Source: Trachemys scripta elegans
Taxonomy: Eukaryota > Chordata > Testudines > Emydidae
NCBI RefSeq assembly: GCF_013100865.1
Contig: NC_048317.1
Location: forward strand, 14,843,173-14,907,172
DNA: 64,000 nt
Reading direction: 5' to 3'
Below the pieces are notes generated by a model, which was not told the origin of the DNA, made no database searches, and worked only from the letters and a program-made list of their open reading frames with translations. This document shows, piece after piece, positions 46,246 through 59,638 of this stretch (its first letter is position 1; the number at the start of each line of letters is the position of its first letter). The position numbers were made by a program, and so were the translations under genes.

Positions 46246-46817
46246 TTTGAACCGTACCTGAATTTCAACATGTCTGGCTGGCTTTGTTACAGCCCAAATT
46301 GTATCAGCACTTTTGTTATAAATCCCCATGTTCACATGTATGTAAGTAGGCCAGAAAAGACTGGTAAGGACGCTGGATGAGTTTTACCTCCACGTGTGTA
46401 AATGGTGTCCCTGCTAGGAGGGATAAAGCAATGGCAGTCCTTGTGAGGAGACAAGTATCAGTCACTCTACAGAGACAGATATATTCTTGAGACGCCAACT
46501 TTCAAGGAATATTTTTGAGGATCTCAGGCCTGCCTCCCAACTCTCATGATTTTTGAAAGTGCCAGGATCAGAACCATGCACAGCTCACTAAATATCAGCT
46601 TTATCAGGAGGAATTTCTCATTCTTACTGCTACAGATTAATGAATTTGTATTAGAGTGTAACACTAGGAAAATTCAATGTTTGACAACCTGACTGATAGA
46701 TTGCTCTTGGAAGAGGTTTAAGGTCCACCCACTTAGATCTTCGTGCTACACACTCCAAAATCTATGAGGATTCTGAAGCACAAAGCCCATTGTTAGCAAC
46801 TGGTGGCAGCTGCTTAC

Positions 46818-47010
46818 CTTGTGCATGACAATCTTCCGTTGAGCTGGTTCTGCCACATCAATCATTTTCTGTACCACGTAGTTGGCATACTGATCTTTCA
46901 TCATGGTGTATAAGGCGCTGTGAGGGCCGTCGTTCATAGTGCACACCTCATCAATCAGCATGGCCCGCTCCGTGCGGGAGGCATGAGTAACACACTTCTC
47001 CACAACGTTG
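46818..47010 (-). CDS. PUM1: PUM1 exon: PUM repeats 7-8
   Basis: Acceptor TGTGTTGCAG|C, donor AAG|GTAAGC. One leading base completes Ser, then 64 codons follow. Repeat 7 reads S-N-x-x-E (SNVVE), the set that reads the first G of UGUA, and repeat 8 reads NYVVQ, which reads the first U. The exon ends AQRKIVMHK. Ala in AEPAQ and Met in ERAML are small changes from the mammalian protein as I remember it. Confidence 0.97.
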
Positions 47011-48786
47011 CTGCAACACAAGAAGGTGGTAGCATGTCACCCCACAACATCCAGACTTAGCTTTCTAGTCAACCCCAGAGGGATGATCTTGGGTCTCTAA
47101 CCAAGAACGGCCATTAGGAAAGCCAGGAAGTGCTGGTATGGAAATTCAGCACCATGACATTTTGGATTCTTGACCAAAGAACTTTTGGTTTCGATTTCAG
47201 GACAAAGCTCAAAAGGATCACACAGACTAATACTTAAACGTTCATCCACGTAACTTTGATCTGGAAAACTCACAAGAACAAGGAGTGGGGCAAGATTTCC
47301 AGGACTTCCCGGGTTGGGCTGAGAGGCATACATCCAAGAGCAGTCTGTCTAGAACTGCTCTTTCACATCCTGAGCAAAACTAGGAAGCATAGAAGCACAT
47401 GCAAAAATGGACGGCATTTACTGCACTATTTCAAACCTTGCATTTGATAAGAGATTTGAGCAAAAGATCAACTCAGGTCTTATTTCATCCAAATTAACTT
47501 GTGCATCCCTAGTCTGAAAGCCTATAGTGTAAGATTTTAAGTGTAGGTCTATCTTATACCACATCCATCACAGTGATATCTGAGTTGTCCTTAACATGTC
47601 TCTCTCAGCATTGTATTTCAACCTGAAAGAAGATCCCGGGTTAGAACAGGGAAATGCAAGATAACTAAGGGAGGGATTTGATATCTTAGCATGGGTGAAC
47701 ACCTTCCATAATTACTCTGTGGTTTGATAGAAAGGCACATGACTGCTATTGCCTGGCATTTCTGGAAGTCCAAGTTTAAAATATATGACATAGGAAAAGT
47801 GAAAAGGGTTTGCTGGTCTCAACTTCTGTTCTAGAGGATCTGGGTTTACAGCACAAAATCACTAAGTGATTTGCCACAACTCACGCGCACTGCACAGGGG
47901 AGACAATGAACTGATTAACACTCTGCATGGGAGATGGTCAGTACACAACCGTAAGGCAAGCCAGGGAGGAAGCAATTTGGAATAACTGTGTTAAGATACT
48001 TCCTTGGCACCTGACCACACTTTACCCAACGCTTGCCAATACAACATTTGTTAGCGTTACGAAGTACCATTTAATCATTCACAAAGGGGGGAAAGTAAGT
48101 CTTATAGAAGCTCAGATGCTACATATTTAAGAGGCTAGAAACAGGCACTAGAGGATTCCGCAAATGCAGCCTGTTGGTTAGAGCAGATAATTGGGAATCA
48201 AGACCCCTAGGTTTTATTCCCCACTCATAGTCTGATGTCTGGCATGACATGTAACCTCCAGGTGCCTCAGTTTCCCCATGCGTAAGACAGTTATAAATTC
48301 AAACTTTCCTCACAAGGGGCTGAGAGGCTTAATTAGTGTATGCAAAGCAACGAGATTCTTCAGTGAAAGGTGTTATAAGGCAGGGAAGAATTTCTATAAT
48401 AAAATAGCCAACTCCTGGGGACCAGCCAGGCAGTCTAGTGGCAGTGAAATGCTCTAGGCTGCTGTTCAAGTGAGCCCCCAGCAAGCCAATCCAGGTGCAG
48501 CGTTAAGAGACTTGAAAGGAGCTGTGTTCTACTCTTCTTGGTTAAACATGGGAGCTTGAAATAGGTAACGCTTGGACACCCTCCTCCTTTCTATAAACGG
48601 ATAGCCACCTAACTGGGGCCAAATGCTTTTTAAATTTCCCCATTCACGTATAGCTGATTTTTAAGCAGAGAACTATACATTATACAGTACTGTCATTATA
48701 CTGCTACTGCTATCTTCTGGCATGCTGGTACATCTAGGAAAAACAGTGTTTTTATAGGATTTAGACTTTACTAAGCAAATGCAAAC
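47011..48786 (-). other. PUM1 intron between repeat 6 and repeat 7-8 exons
   Basis: About 1.8 kb. One MIR-type SINE at 48165-48395; otherwise I see nothing identifiable. Confidence 0.9.
48165..48395 (+). repeat. MIR-type SINE
   Basis: GTTGGTTAGAGCAGATAATT GGGAATCAAGACCCCTAGG, CCTCAGTTTCCCCATGCGTA, GGGGCTGAGAGGCTTAATTA, GTGAAAGGTGTTATAAGGC. Nearly full-length forward MIR/CORE-SINE. Confidence 0.8.
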
Positions 48787-48908
48787 CTGGCAAATTTATG
48801 TTGACTCAACACGAGCACGTTGCCTCTAATTTCTGCTACGATCTTGCTTTTGTCCTCAGGCCGACCATGTTCTAGTACATGCTGGATAACATAGTTCCCA
48901 TATTGATC
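48787..48908 (-). CDS. PUM1: PUM1 exon: PUM repeat 6
   Basis: Acceptor TTGTTACAG|GAT, donor CCAG|GTTTGC. 40 codons plus two bases (phase 2 out). The peptide starts DQYGNYVIQHVLEHGRPEDK and ends VLSQHKFA before the split Ser codon. The N-Y-x-x-Q set of repeat 6 is present. The donor GTTTGC is non-optimal, but the split codon AG|C completes the conserved Ser of repeat 7 in the next exon. Confidence 0.96.
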
Positions 48909-50361
48909 CTGTAACAAAACGTATAGAAACCATTAACACTAAACCAGCTCCCTGTGCTAATAAGTTTTGTAAACTTTAGTTTTACTACACACTAATTAGC
49001 CCATAATTAGCTTAAATGATATAATCAATATTTCTACTGCTAGAGAAGGTCACATTCTAAAATTTTAATATGATGTAAAACACTAACTCTGTGCCAATTA
49101 TAATCCAAAATAATTGGTTCTTGAGCATGAAGCATGTTGATGATACTAACTGCTTACGGAAAGAAACCACTTCAAATGTCCTCAGCCTTCAAGTTCTAGA
49201 ATCCTGAGACACCTACGCTAGAATGCTCACAGTTCACAGAGCCAATCCCCTATCCTCCCTCCACATCCCTTCTTGAGACACTCCACCCCCCTCCCAGTAC
49301 CGTAACACCCAATGAGAATGGCTAGGTGTGTGGCCTGCCAGTCAGTCAGTCAATCATTTCTTTTCTTCACTTTTCAAAAGACTAAAAAGCTTCGATGTTT
49401 CCAATGTGTACACAGAAGGTCTATCTACGCGACAGCTGGGAGGGTGCTCCCCAGCCTGGGTTGCGAGACATGCGCTCGCTCTGCATGTGGCTTTGGCAGG
49501 CAGCATGGATAGTGGCTCAGACTAGTCCCCTGCGTACAAATACACCTGACCGCTAGGTCCGTACTCAGGAGGCTAGCCTGAACTGCTGTCCATGGTGCCA
49601 CAGGTACACTGCTATTTTAGCAAGCTAGCACATGTCTGTCTAGGCATGCGGAGAACCACTCTTCCACATACTGTCTAGACCAGTGGTTCTCAACCTTTCC
49701 AGACTACTGCACCCCTTTCAAGAGTCTGATTTGTCTTGAGTACCACCAAGTTTCACCTCCCTTAAAAACTACTTGCTTACAAAATCAGACATAAAATACA
49801 GAAGTGTCACAGCACACTAGTACTGAACAATTGCTCACTTTCTAATTTTTACCTATAGTTATAAAATAAATCTAGTTCAAGATCAACATTGTACTTATAT
49901 TGCAGTGTATAGTATATGGAGCAGTATATACAAGTCACTGTATGAAATTTTAGTTTGTACTGACTTCGCTCGTGCTCTTTATGTAGCCTGTTGTAAAACT
50001 AGGCCAATCTCTAGATGAGTTGATGGACCCCATGGAAGAGCGCTGTGTATCCCCAGGGGTATGTGTATCCCTGGTTGAGAACCACTGGTCTAGACATACC
50101 CTTAGATTAAAATACTTGCAATCTTGGGTTCCTTTTATGCTGCCACCCGTATCTTCTCCATCCTCCCCTGGTTGTGGGCTACACCCCATTACATCCTGTC
50201 CCTAGTTAGAGACTGTCAGCTCCCCGAGGAAGGGACTGTCCTTGCTGTACGTCTGCCCAGCACCTGCCATGCCAGAGCCCCAAATCCAGGAACTTCCGTA
50301 ATACAGAGCGGTAACTAGAACAGGCCGTGCAGCAACCTCCCTCCCAGCTCCTGCCCGCTAC
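48909..50361 (-). other. PUM1 intron between repeat 5 and repeat 6 exons
   Basis: About 1.45 kb. Holds a complete hAT MITE at 49681-50087. 48911-49670 shows nothing identifiable. Confidence 0.9.
49681..50087. mobile_element. Complete hAT MITE with perfect 8-bp target duplication
   Basis: Ends CAGTGGTTCTCAACC and GGTTGAGAACCACTG are perfect 15-bp inverted repeats. GTCTAGAC at 49673-49680 and 50088-50095 is an exact target duplication. 407 bp, no coding frame. Same ends as 17501-17871. Confidence 0.96.
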
Positions 50362-50487
50362 CTGCACAAGTTGCTCGGTGTGTTGATGAAGCTCCTCCAA
50401 GATGGGAAGAGTTTGCTCAGGCAGACAATGCTCGAGGATCCGCTGAATCACACGACAGCCGTATGGATGTGTAGACAATGCAAATAC
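50362..50487 (-). CDS. PUM1: PUM1 exon: PUM repeat 5
   Basis: Acceptor GAATGCAG|GTA, donor CAG|GTAGCG, phase 0, 42 codons. The peptide starts VFALSTHPYGCRVIQRILEH and ends EELHQHTEQLVQ. The CRVIQ contact set of repeat 5 is intact. The donor GTAGCG is a weaker match than its neighbours but is in the only frame-consistent position. Confidence 0.96.
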
Positions 50488-50788
50488 CTGCATTCGATAG
50501 ACACGAGTCAGCACAGGAAACACTTCCATTAGTCCCACTTTTTGAAGCTTAAACATTCTTTATAATTGAACACAGAAGTGATGGTAAAAATAGCACCATC
50601 TTATTCACGGAATCTGTTCCACATATGTAACCAAAATTATGACTGAATGATTCCTAGCGCTCAGGTCTTCCGAGTCCCACTTTATTGCTCTATCTATCAG
50701 GCCACACTGGGTAAGTAGTAAGGCTCCATTTATGTCAGAGAATCCATGACTTCCAGAGACCTCCATGACATTTTCTGCTTCAGCCCCA

Positions 50789-50910
50789 GGGTTCCTGCGA
50801 GGGGCGAAAGCCTCCTGAGGCTCCCCCCGCCCCTTATAGGGTTCCAGCGACAGGTGACAGCCTCTGAGCCCCCCCCCCACAGAGTTCCAGCAATGGGTGA
50901 CAGCTTTGCA
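50789..50910. repeat. Short minisatellite, 3 copies
   Basis: Units start GGGTTCC(T/A)GCGA, contain GGTGACAGCC and end in C-rich tracts; starts at 50789, 50839 and 50882. Confidence 0.8.
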
Positions 50911-51045
50911 CCACTGGCTTGCTGGGTGGCCTTGGGCAAGCCACGTCTGTGCCTCAGTTTCCCCTTTTGTAAAATGGGGATAATGATATTAACCTTCCTT
51001 GTAAAGCACTTTACAAGAGCTGGGTGTTGTTATTACAGAGACTGT
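50910..51045 (+). repeat. MIR-type SINE
   Basis: CTTGCTGGGTGGCCTTGGGC AAGCCACG, TGCCTCAGTTTCCCCTTTTG TAAAATGGGGATAATGATAT, CTTGTAAAGCACTTTACAAG. Forward MIR. Confidence 0.85.
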
Positions 51046-52606
51046 TTTATAACTTTCTGCTTTGGCTGTATGGATACTTTATGTTGGTTATCAACTATAG
51101 TTACATGCCAAAAGTTATGTAAGAATTCGCTTAAAGAGGCGACAAGTAAAAAAGCTTAGTGGAGGGCAAAGTTCATTCTGTCCTTCAGTCAGAACGGAGG
51201 ACACATAATAAAATACACTGATAACTGCATTTCCTCAACTCTCAGGGTTTATTTTCTTACCTTACCATTTCATTGTAGGGGTACCAGGTGTCAAAGAATC
51301 TTCTCCCTTCCCAAAGTATGAGAATGGATTGGGAAGAACTCACCTCCCTACTCATTCTAGCACTCCTGCTCAACTTGTTATTTAAAGCAAAATATTTTCT
51401 TCAGCCGTTTAAAACCAATTAACACAAAGTCGCTACTCTATCGGAGCCTAATGGACTATAGACATTTTAATAAAAAGCTTCTTCTGAGTTGAACAAGCAC
51501 ACAAAAACCTCTTCAAAGGCAGTTACATTCGGAGATGATCTTGAGGTGCTAGGTTTACTCTTTCAGTATAAAGTCCAGATGGAACTGGCTCACTTCACAA
51601 GATGAGAGAGGATTTTTCTAACTGCCAATGTCTGGGATCTAAGTTTCTAGCTATACTCTTTCTGACTTTTAGATTGCCTCCTGCATTGATAACTCCATTG
51701 GAAGAGTTAGAACTTAACTGGCTAGCTTGCTAAGGGACATGGCCAGCTAGAAGCTTGCTTGCTGTCCTATAGCTGACTGGCTTTGCAATGCTAATGGTAA
51801 TAAGCAAACTGGGTGTGTTAGTAAAGAAAGATGCAACTTGAAAACATCCATAGAGCAGACTCAAGGTATAAGGTGGGTTTTTTAACCGTTGCTTTTCTGA
51901 CCCTAAGTGTGCTTTAAAATGTCAGCGAAATTGTGACTGAAAGATTCCTAGCATCAAAACAAAAACTCCCTTTCAGGCTGGGATTTCATCCTTCAGCTTC
52001 AATTCAAGGCCAATTATGGCAGCAGAGTTGGAGACACTTAAAATAGGGATTTTATAATGAAAAGGTCAAGATAACTGAACTACAATAGCACAAATAAAGA
52101 CTACTACATAATTCAATGGTTATTCATAAGTATACTAGCCAGGAGTTCCAAGAATGGAATAGGGGAGAAGTGACTCTCTCTCTCTCTGGCAGTAAATTAA
52201 ACTTCCTGGCCCACAACTGGACCCCTGGGAAAGCTTGATCAAAACAAATGTCATGATGAAAATGTATTAGTCCAGCCACAAAGCACACTCATCACCCTAA
52301 CTATGAAGACTGATGGAAACACACTAATTGTTCACCCACCAAAAAAAATATGACTAGTTCCAGGTCAATAGATTTTTGCAAGGTTGCTCTATGTGATAGA
52401 TCTGCAGGCAAAAGGACAATGCGTGTGACTGACGAGGTGTCCAGCCATATTTTATTGCTAAATTCTTCCCAAAGGTGTTTGCAGGAAACAAAACGTTAAA
52501 GCTGAAAACCCAAAGCTCTGAGTGAGTTATAGCGTCTAAGCTTCTGTTCAAAGTGATACTAAATAACACAAATAATGAGGCTCAACAGTTTATTTCTAGC
52601 TTCTCA

Positions 52607-52753
<147 letters not shown>

Positions 52754-54489
52754 CTATTGGGAAGAAAGACAGATACAAACAGAAAGGACCCCCGGAGTTC
52801 ACAGCTGACAAATATCCATGCGGAATCTTCATTAACAACAAAACAAAAACCACTCACACAAAAACCAACCCTAAGGACATCCACGCTAACTCTAAAGTTT
52901 AAAAGTCCTCCATGAAGAACTTAGTTGTGTCTCATCACTACTGCAATGAAAGATTTCAGAGCAGCAGCCGTGTTAGTCTGTATCTGCAAAAAGAACAGGA
53001 GGACTTGTGGCACCTTAGAGACTAACAAATTTATTAGAGCATAAGCTTTCGTGGGCTACAGAACACTTCTTCAGATGCATCCGAAGAAGTGGGCTGTAGC
53101 CCACGAAAGCTTACGCTCTAATAAATTTGTTAGTCTCTAAGGTGCCACAAGTCCTCCTGTTCTTTTTACTACAATGAACGTTTTCCAACAGCTGATGATG
53201 CGGTGATGATGTTATGCAGTAAGCTTACTGTGCTACAAAGGTAACTAATAAAAAGCCATTTATGATTACAAAGTTAGGTGAAGCAGTTGTCTAGCTAAGG
53301 AACAACTGACAAGCATCCTGTCTCAAACATCCATATGCACTGCAGTTAGAATTCATATGAATAATACAGAATGCACAGAACTTACATTCAAAAAATCTGA
53401 AGTGAAACTACATGAGAAATACTTTAGTCATCAATGAAATGCAGCCATCTCTGGATAATTATTCAGAGCACAACAATAGCACAGGACAAAGTGAGTGGAA
53501 CTTAGGTAAGATTCATCTAATTATAATAGGTGTTTAGGTGACAGTGGAGCTAACAGCTCCACTCTTGTAAAATACGGTATGGAATCTATAAAAACAAAGA
53601 ATTGTCAGGATTTCACTTTTACAACTGATCCAAACGATGCTACTTTCAGGATCAGAAAACCCCTTCACACCATCCTGGGACATTAATTCAGCAAAGACCC
53701 AGACCGACTGTAACTTCTCTTGGGCCCACACCACGATTTCTTGCAGCACAACTACCCTTCCCTAGTGCTGTGCTGAAGAAATAGCTCAGGCCTGACCCGA
53801 AGGGAATATACTTCTAAATTAAAAACTGAAATGGGCTTTAATAAGCCAATGAGAGCTCCTTAAATTGTGATTCCCACAATCTAAAAATCTTTGGAGCTGG
53901 ATCACGCACTGCATTTCTCATTTTAAATATTGACATTGTTAATGAAATCCTGGATGAGAAAATGGGACCTTTACCAGCCTGTTTGCAGCAGAATCTAGGC
54001 GATTTCCCATGTGTGTCTAACACTTGGTCTCTCTGGCTAATAAAGAATTCCTCCCAAATACGCAACAGTGCGTTGCGTATATAGCTGAAGTTGAAAGGCA
54101 GGATTCTGACCCCCTACATTAATGCAGCAAGGTCCTACGGAGTGCTAAAAGGCAACCCCTTGAGAACTGTTTGCTTGGAGGGATTTAAATAGAAGTCTGC
54201 CAATTCACTATCAACCTCCCCATGTGCCACATTACAATGTGATTACAGGGAACACTAGAAATTGTTTAACTTTGAGATGGCAGTCTGATGGCACTCCTTG
54301 TCTGCAATGGATCCACAGAATGTCACACACTTATCATGCATGTGAAACATCACATATATACCACAAACCAAATCAAAGGAAAATCACTGACAGACAAAAA
54401 CAATGCAACAAGTGTATAATAATTCAAGTACCAAACAGCCAGAAACATTCAACATCAAGAAGAAAGTTAAAATGGAAACTTACAATTAC
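52754..54489 (-). other. PUM1 intron between repeat 3 and repeat 4 exons
   Basis: About 1.7 kb. It holds the palindromic Penelope-like insertion (52958-53168); 53170-54480 shows nothing identifiable. Confidence 0.9.
52958..53168. mobile_element. Palindromic (inverted-dimer) Penelope-like repeat
   Basis: Begins with TTTCAGAGCAGCAGCCGTGT TAGTCTGTATCTGC, then two arms (about 52988-53077 and 53080-53168) that are reverse complements with only a few mismatches. Each arm carries GAACAGGAGGACTTGTGGCA CC and ACTAACAAATTTATTAGAGC. The arms meet at a short GATGCATCCGAAG centre. Same family as 34070-34350 and 58093-58325. Confidence 0.85.
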
Positions 54490-54618
54490 CTGCTGGTCTG
54501 GGGGGATAAATTCAAGAGCCTTCTGGATAACTCTACAGCCGTACATCTGCAAAGCCAGGGACAGAACGTGCCCACGGATCCGTTCTGCCAAGGCCAGCTT
54601 CTGATCAAGGCTGCCAAA
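54490..54618 (-). CDS. PUM1: PUM1 exon: PUM repeat 3
   Basis: Acceptor TTTCTAG|TTT, donor CAG|GTAATT, phase 0 at both ends, 43 codons. The peptide starts FGSLDQKLALAERIRGHVLS and ends ALEFIPPDQQ. The C-R-x-x-Q contact set (CRVIQ) of repeat 3 is present. Asp in SLDQ and Pro in IPPDQQ appear to be mild lineage differences from mammalian PUM1 as I remember it. Confidence 0.97.
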
Positions 54619-56483
<1,865 letters not shown>

Positions 56484-56751
56484 CTGGATCCATGCTGATC
56501 CTGGGAAAACTCCATGATGTGCCCGGCAATCTCCCTGAGCTGCAGGTTAGGGTACCGGTTATTGCGGAAGTCTTCGAGCAGCCTGCTTCGGCCAGAGGGC
56601 ATGACGTCAGACATCCCGTAGCGCAGGCGAGAGGAGGGGAACAGTGTGCTGCTGGGGCTGAAGAGGCTAGAGGCACTGCTTGCGCTGCGGTACTTGGCTT
56701 CAGCTCCAGGGGCAGCGGAGATGTAGCGGCCGCTACCATTTGTGAGCCCTC
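56484..56751 (-). CDS. PUM1: PUM1 exon: linker before the PUM domain and start of repeat 1
   Basis: The exon starts after CCCACAG and ends AG|GTGGGA. It begins with two bases of a split codon and ends with two bases of another (phase 1 in, phase 2 out), giving 88 full codons. The peptide starts GLTNGSGRYISAAPGAEA, contains a serine-rich stretch and the conserved RLRYGMSDVMPSGRSRLLED, and ends with DQHGS before the intron. The last Ser, with the Arg split across the junction, forms the first part of the repeat 1 RNA contact set (S, R, Q). The next exon upstream is outside the window. The start could be three bases different because of neighbouring AG dinucleotides. Confidence 0.95.
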
Positions 56752-58092
56752 CTGTGGGTCACAAAAAGGAGGATGTTTCAAAAGCTGAAGGTGAGCAGCT
56801 GAACGCCTGGGCTCCAAACAGAGACGGGAGCTCTGTGTAACACTATTTCTATGCTATTCCTAGTCCAGTGAACCTGGTTTTGCAGGCAACTGTTCTGGAA
56901 GACAGACTGGGCAAACTGTCCCAGAAAACAGTTTAGCTAGGACTGTGTTTGAGCATGGTTCTTTAACCCGGCCCTTTTGTATTTAAGCAGAACCGCCTAT
57001 AGATTTCAATGGGGAGTTTGGCTTAAAACTGAGAAGGCCTTTGGTTCCTAAGACTGTTTAAAGGAGTCTACAACTCTGGCATGCTGCCTGTTCCATGTCT
57101 TTCCCATCTACCACAATACAACTGTCCGCATCCCTTTCTGACTCTCCTAGCCCATCCAGGGCCCGCCCTGTACTTTAAAGTCCCTTTTAAGGGCTACGCA
57201 GTGTAGCAATATGTACAAGTGTGAAAGGATATCATCTGTATTTCCACTAGTGGCAGCCCTTGCTAACGCAATAGGAATTTAGCAGCTTTTAAAGTTGCAA
57301 GAGTGGGGCCCATCTTGGACTGTCTCCCCCAGGGTGAGGCAGGCCGCCAAAGTCACTTTTACAACTTTAAAGGGATCCTGAGGTGCATTAGAAGTGTTTC
57401 TGATACATCGGCTCCCAAGTCTCCCTGTCAACTTGTGTGGTTTTTCAATCATAATTTCCTAATTTTCCCAATGTTTTTCTCTCCTCTATTGCCGTGTGAA
57501 ACGACCCACTCAAAATAAACCATACAAGAAAACAGTGACATTCAACACAATGAGCTGCCAAGTGCACAAAAGAAACAATTATTTATTTTCCACTACTGTC
57601 TTTCAGTTAGTGATTTTACCTCTTATTGGTTAGCGGGCGCCCTACTGTCCCTTCAATACACGTTTCACTGGGAAACCTCGGTGAGCAAATATAAAGACTG
57701 AAAAGGTTTTAAGCTTTCAAAAATACCCCCGAATGATCATCTCTCTGTTAGGAGACACGGGGAAGAGTTTAGGATTCATCCTATGTTTAGGGGATGCACA
57801 GGTGGATGGAAAGTGACTTAAAACCCCCCAAACACTGTTTCTTTATCCATAACTAATTTCTCACAAAGTTCCATCAACTGTTACAAACTCGCTCAGTCCT
57901 GTTGCTCACTCAGCTTCGCTGAAGACTTTTCCCCTCTATATACAGCAGTGTTGTCTCTCAACCCTTGATACCAGGGACTTGCGTGCTGCCTTCCTAAACT
58001 GGGGACCAGTCGTTGAGAAACACTGATATACAGGACCCAGCCTCCCTCTAGTGGACAGCTGTTGCAATTCATCTTGAGGAACAAGATTTTAC

Positions 58093-58325
58093 TATAAAAA
58101 GAAGAACAGGAGTACTTGTGGCACCTTAGAGACTAACAAATTTATTAGAGCATAAGCTTTCGTGGACTACAGCCCACTTCTTCGGATGCATATAGAATGG
58201 AACATCTATTGAGGAGATATATATACACACATACAGAGAGCATAAACAGGTGGGAGTTGTCTTACCAACTCTGAGAGGCCAATTAATTAAGAGAAAAAAA
58301 CTTCTGAAGTGATAATCAAGCTTTT
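58093..58325 (-). mobile_element. Penelope-like element 3' fragment
   Basis: Plus-strand reading: AGAACAGGAGTACTTGTGGC ACCTTAGAGACTAACAAATT, CATAAGCTTTCGTGGACTAC, GGAGATATATATACACACAT ACAGAGAGCATAAACAGG, CTGAGAGGCCAATTAATTAA GAG, GAAGTGATAATCAAG. Sense orientation is minus; truncated before the endonuclease-coding part. Confidence 0.75.
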
Positions 58326-59332
58326 ACTATGTGGTTCAGAGAAGGACAGTCTTATCCAAGTGGAACCCAGTCTGCGAGGCCAGTATGGGGGCAGACAGGA
58401 GCACAGTGCCCCAAAATCCAATAAGGCACCTCTGACAGGGAGGTGGAGGAGAAAGAAGGCGAGTGAGGCATACATCTGTAGGCCTGCCCACCTGAAAAGC
58501 ATGCCTCCTTTTGCCAAGCTTGCAGCTGCCAGTGCCGGGAACAAAATAAACGGCGCTTTCCCATGGTAGTTAGTGAAGAGGTTCCCTGATAGGAAGCATC
58601 CCATGGGAGTCAAGTAACTGAAAATGGTCTCATTGAGTTCCCACTCCCCTGGGAAGAATCTCGATTGTTCAGCTTCTTCTGGATGCAAGGGGCATATATG
58701 AAAATGCACCATCCTGCACACCCCAGGAGAGAGAAGAGCTCTCTGCCAGTGGTGTGGTTCTCATTTTCTATGTGCACTGTGGCTAGCTGAGCAGGAATTC
58801 TGGGAGCAAGTGAGCCGATGGCAAGTCCAGGAAATGTATGCTTTACCAGTACTCCCTCCCAAACTAGTTCCTATGTAGGCCATTTTCCATCTGAAGTGGC
58901 ATCTGATGAATACATATGATGGGAAGGTCTGATAGCTATTTCTCAGAGAGGCTTGCAATAGGGACCCTTGGTGATTTTCATACTGAGCTGGGAAGCCCAA
59001 AGCTTTTCTTCATTGTATCGCTCTGGACATTCCAATTAGACATCCCCCAAAGTCAAAGCCCGCCTCAAACTGAGTCCGTGCATACTACCATAATCACCAA
59101 GTTCTGAAGCCTGGTGGGTTCTGGGGTCAGAAGGGATCAGTGTGAATTTTTGAAAACTGTCTTTAGAACAGACCGCTATGACGTGGCCCATCCTGAAATG
59201 GGCACTCACATGTATGATAGCCTACGATGGAATCAACGAGCTCTTCTCTCCGCTCATAATGAAACCAACCTGGAGCAGGGCGCAGGTGGTTACTTCTTAT
59301 GCAATGGGAATTTATCAGGAGATTGTCTACAG

Positions 59333-59638
59333 CAGGGGTCGGCAACCCTTCAGAAGTGGAGTGCCGAGTCTTCATTTATTCACTCTAATTTAAGGTTTCG
59401 CGTGCCAGTCATACATTTTAACTTTTTTAGGTCTCTTTCTATAAACTATAATATATAACTAAATTATTGTTGTATGTAAAGTAAACAAGGTTTTTAAAAT
59501 GTTTAAGAGCTTCATTTAAAATTAAATTAAAATGCAGAGCCCTCCGGACCGGTGGCCAGGACCCGGGCAGTGTGAGTGCCACTGAAAATCAGCTGGCGTG
59601 CCACCTTTGGCACGTATGCCATAGGTTGCCTACCTCTG
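59333..59638. mobile_element. hAT MITE
   Basis: Ends CAGGGGTCGGCAACC and GGTTGCCTACCTCTG are inverted; interior CATTTATTCACTCTAATTTA AGGTTTCGCGTGCCAG. No clear 8-bp duplication is left (GTCTACAG versus GCAGAATT). Confidence 0.85.

Larger units (their letters stand above)
40222..46817 (-). other. Last PUM1 intron
   Basis: 6.6 kb, holding a dispersed repeat block (40660-41010), two MITEs, a DIRS retrotransposon and the SNORD103-like snoRNA. No other exon-like sequence seen in 41260-42090 or 45625-46160. Confidence 0.9.

Noticed and set aside
52860..52935. C-box-like GTGATGA on the minus strand as a second snoRNA
   Set aside because: No CTGA D box or terminal stem occurs at a suitable distance; the GTGATGA at about 52285 fails for the same reason.
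58287..58721. Minus-strand frame of 144 residues in the PUM1 intron as an exon
   Set aside because: No similarity to PUM1 N-terminal sequence, part overlaps a Penelope-like repeat, and no convincing splice sites bound it.
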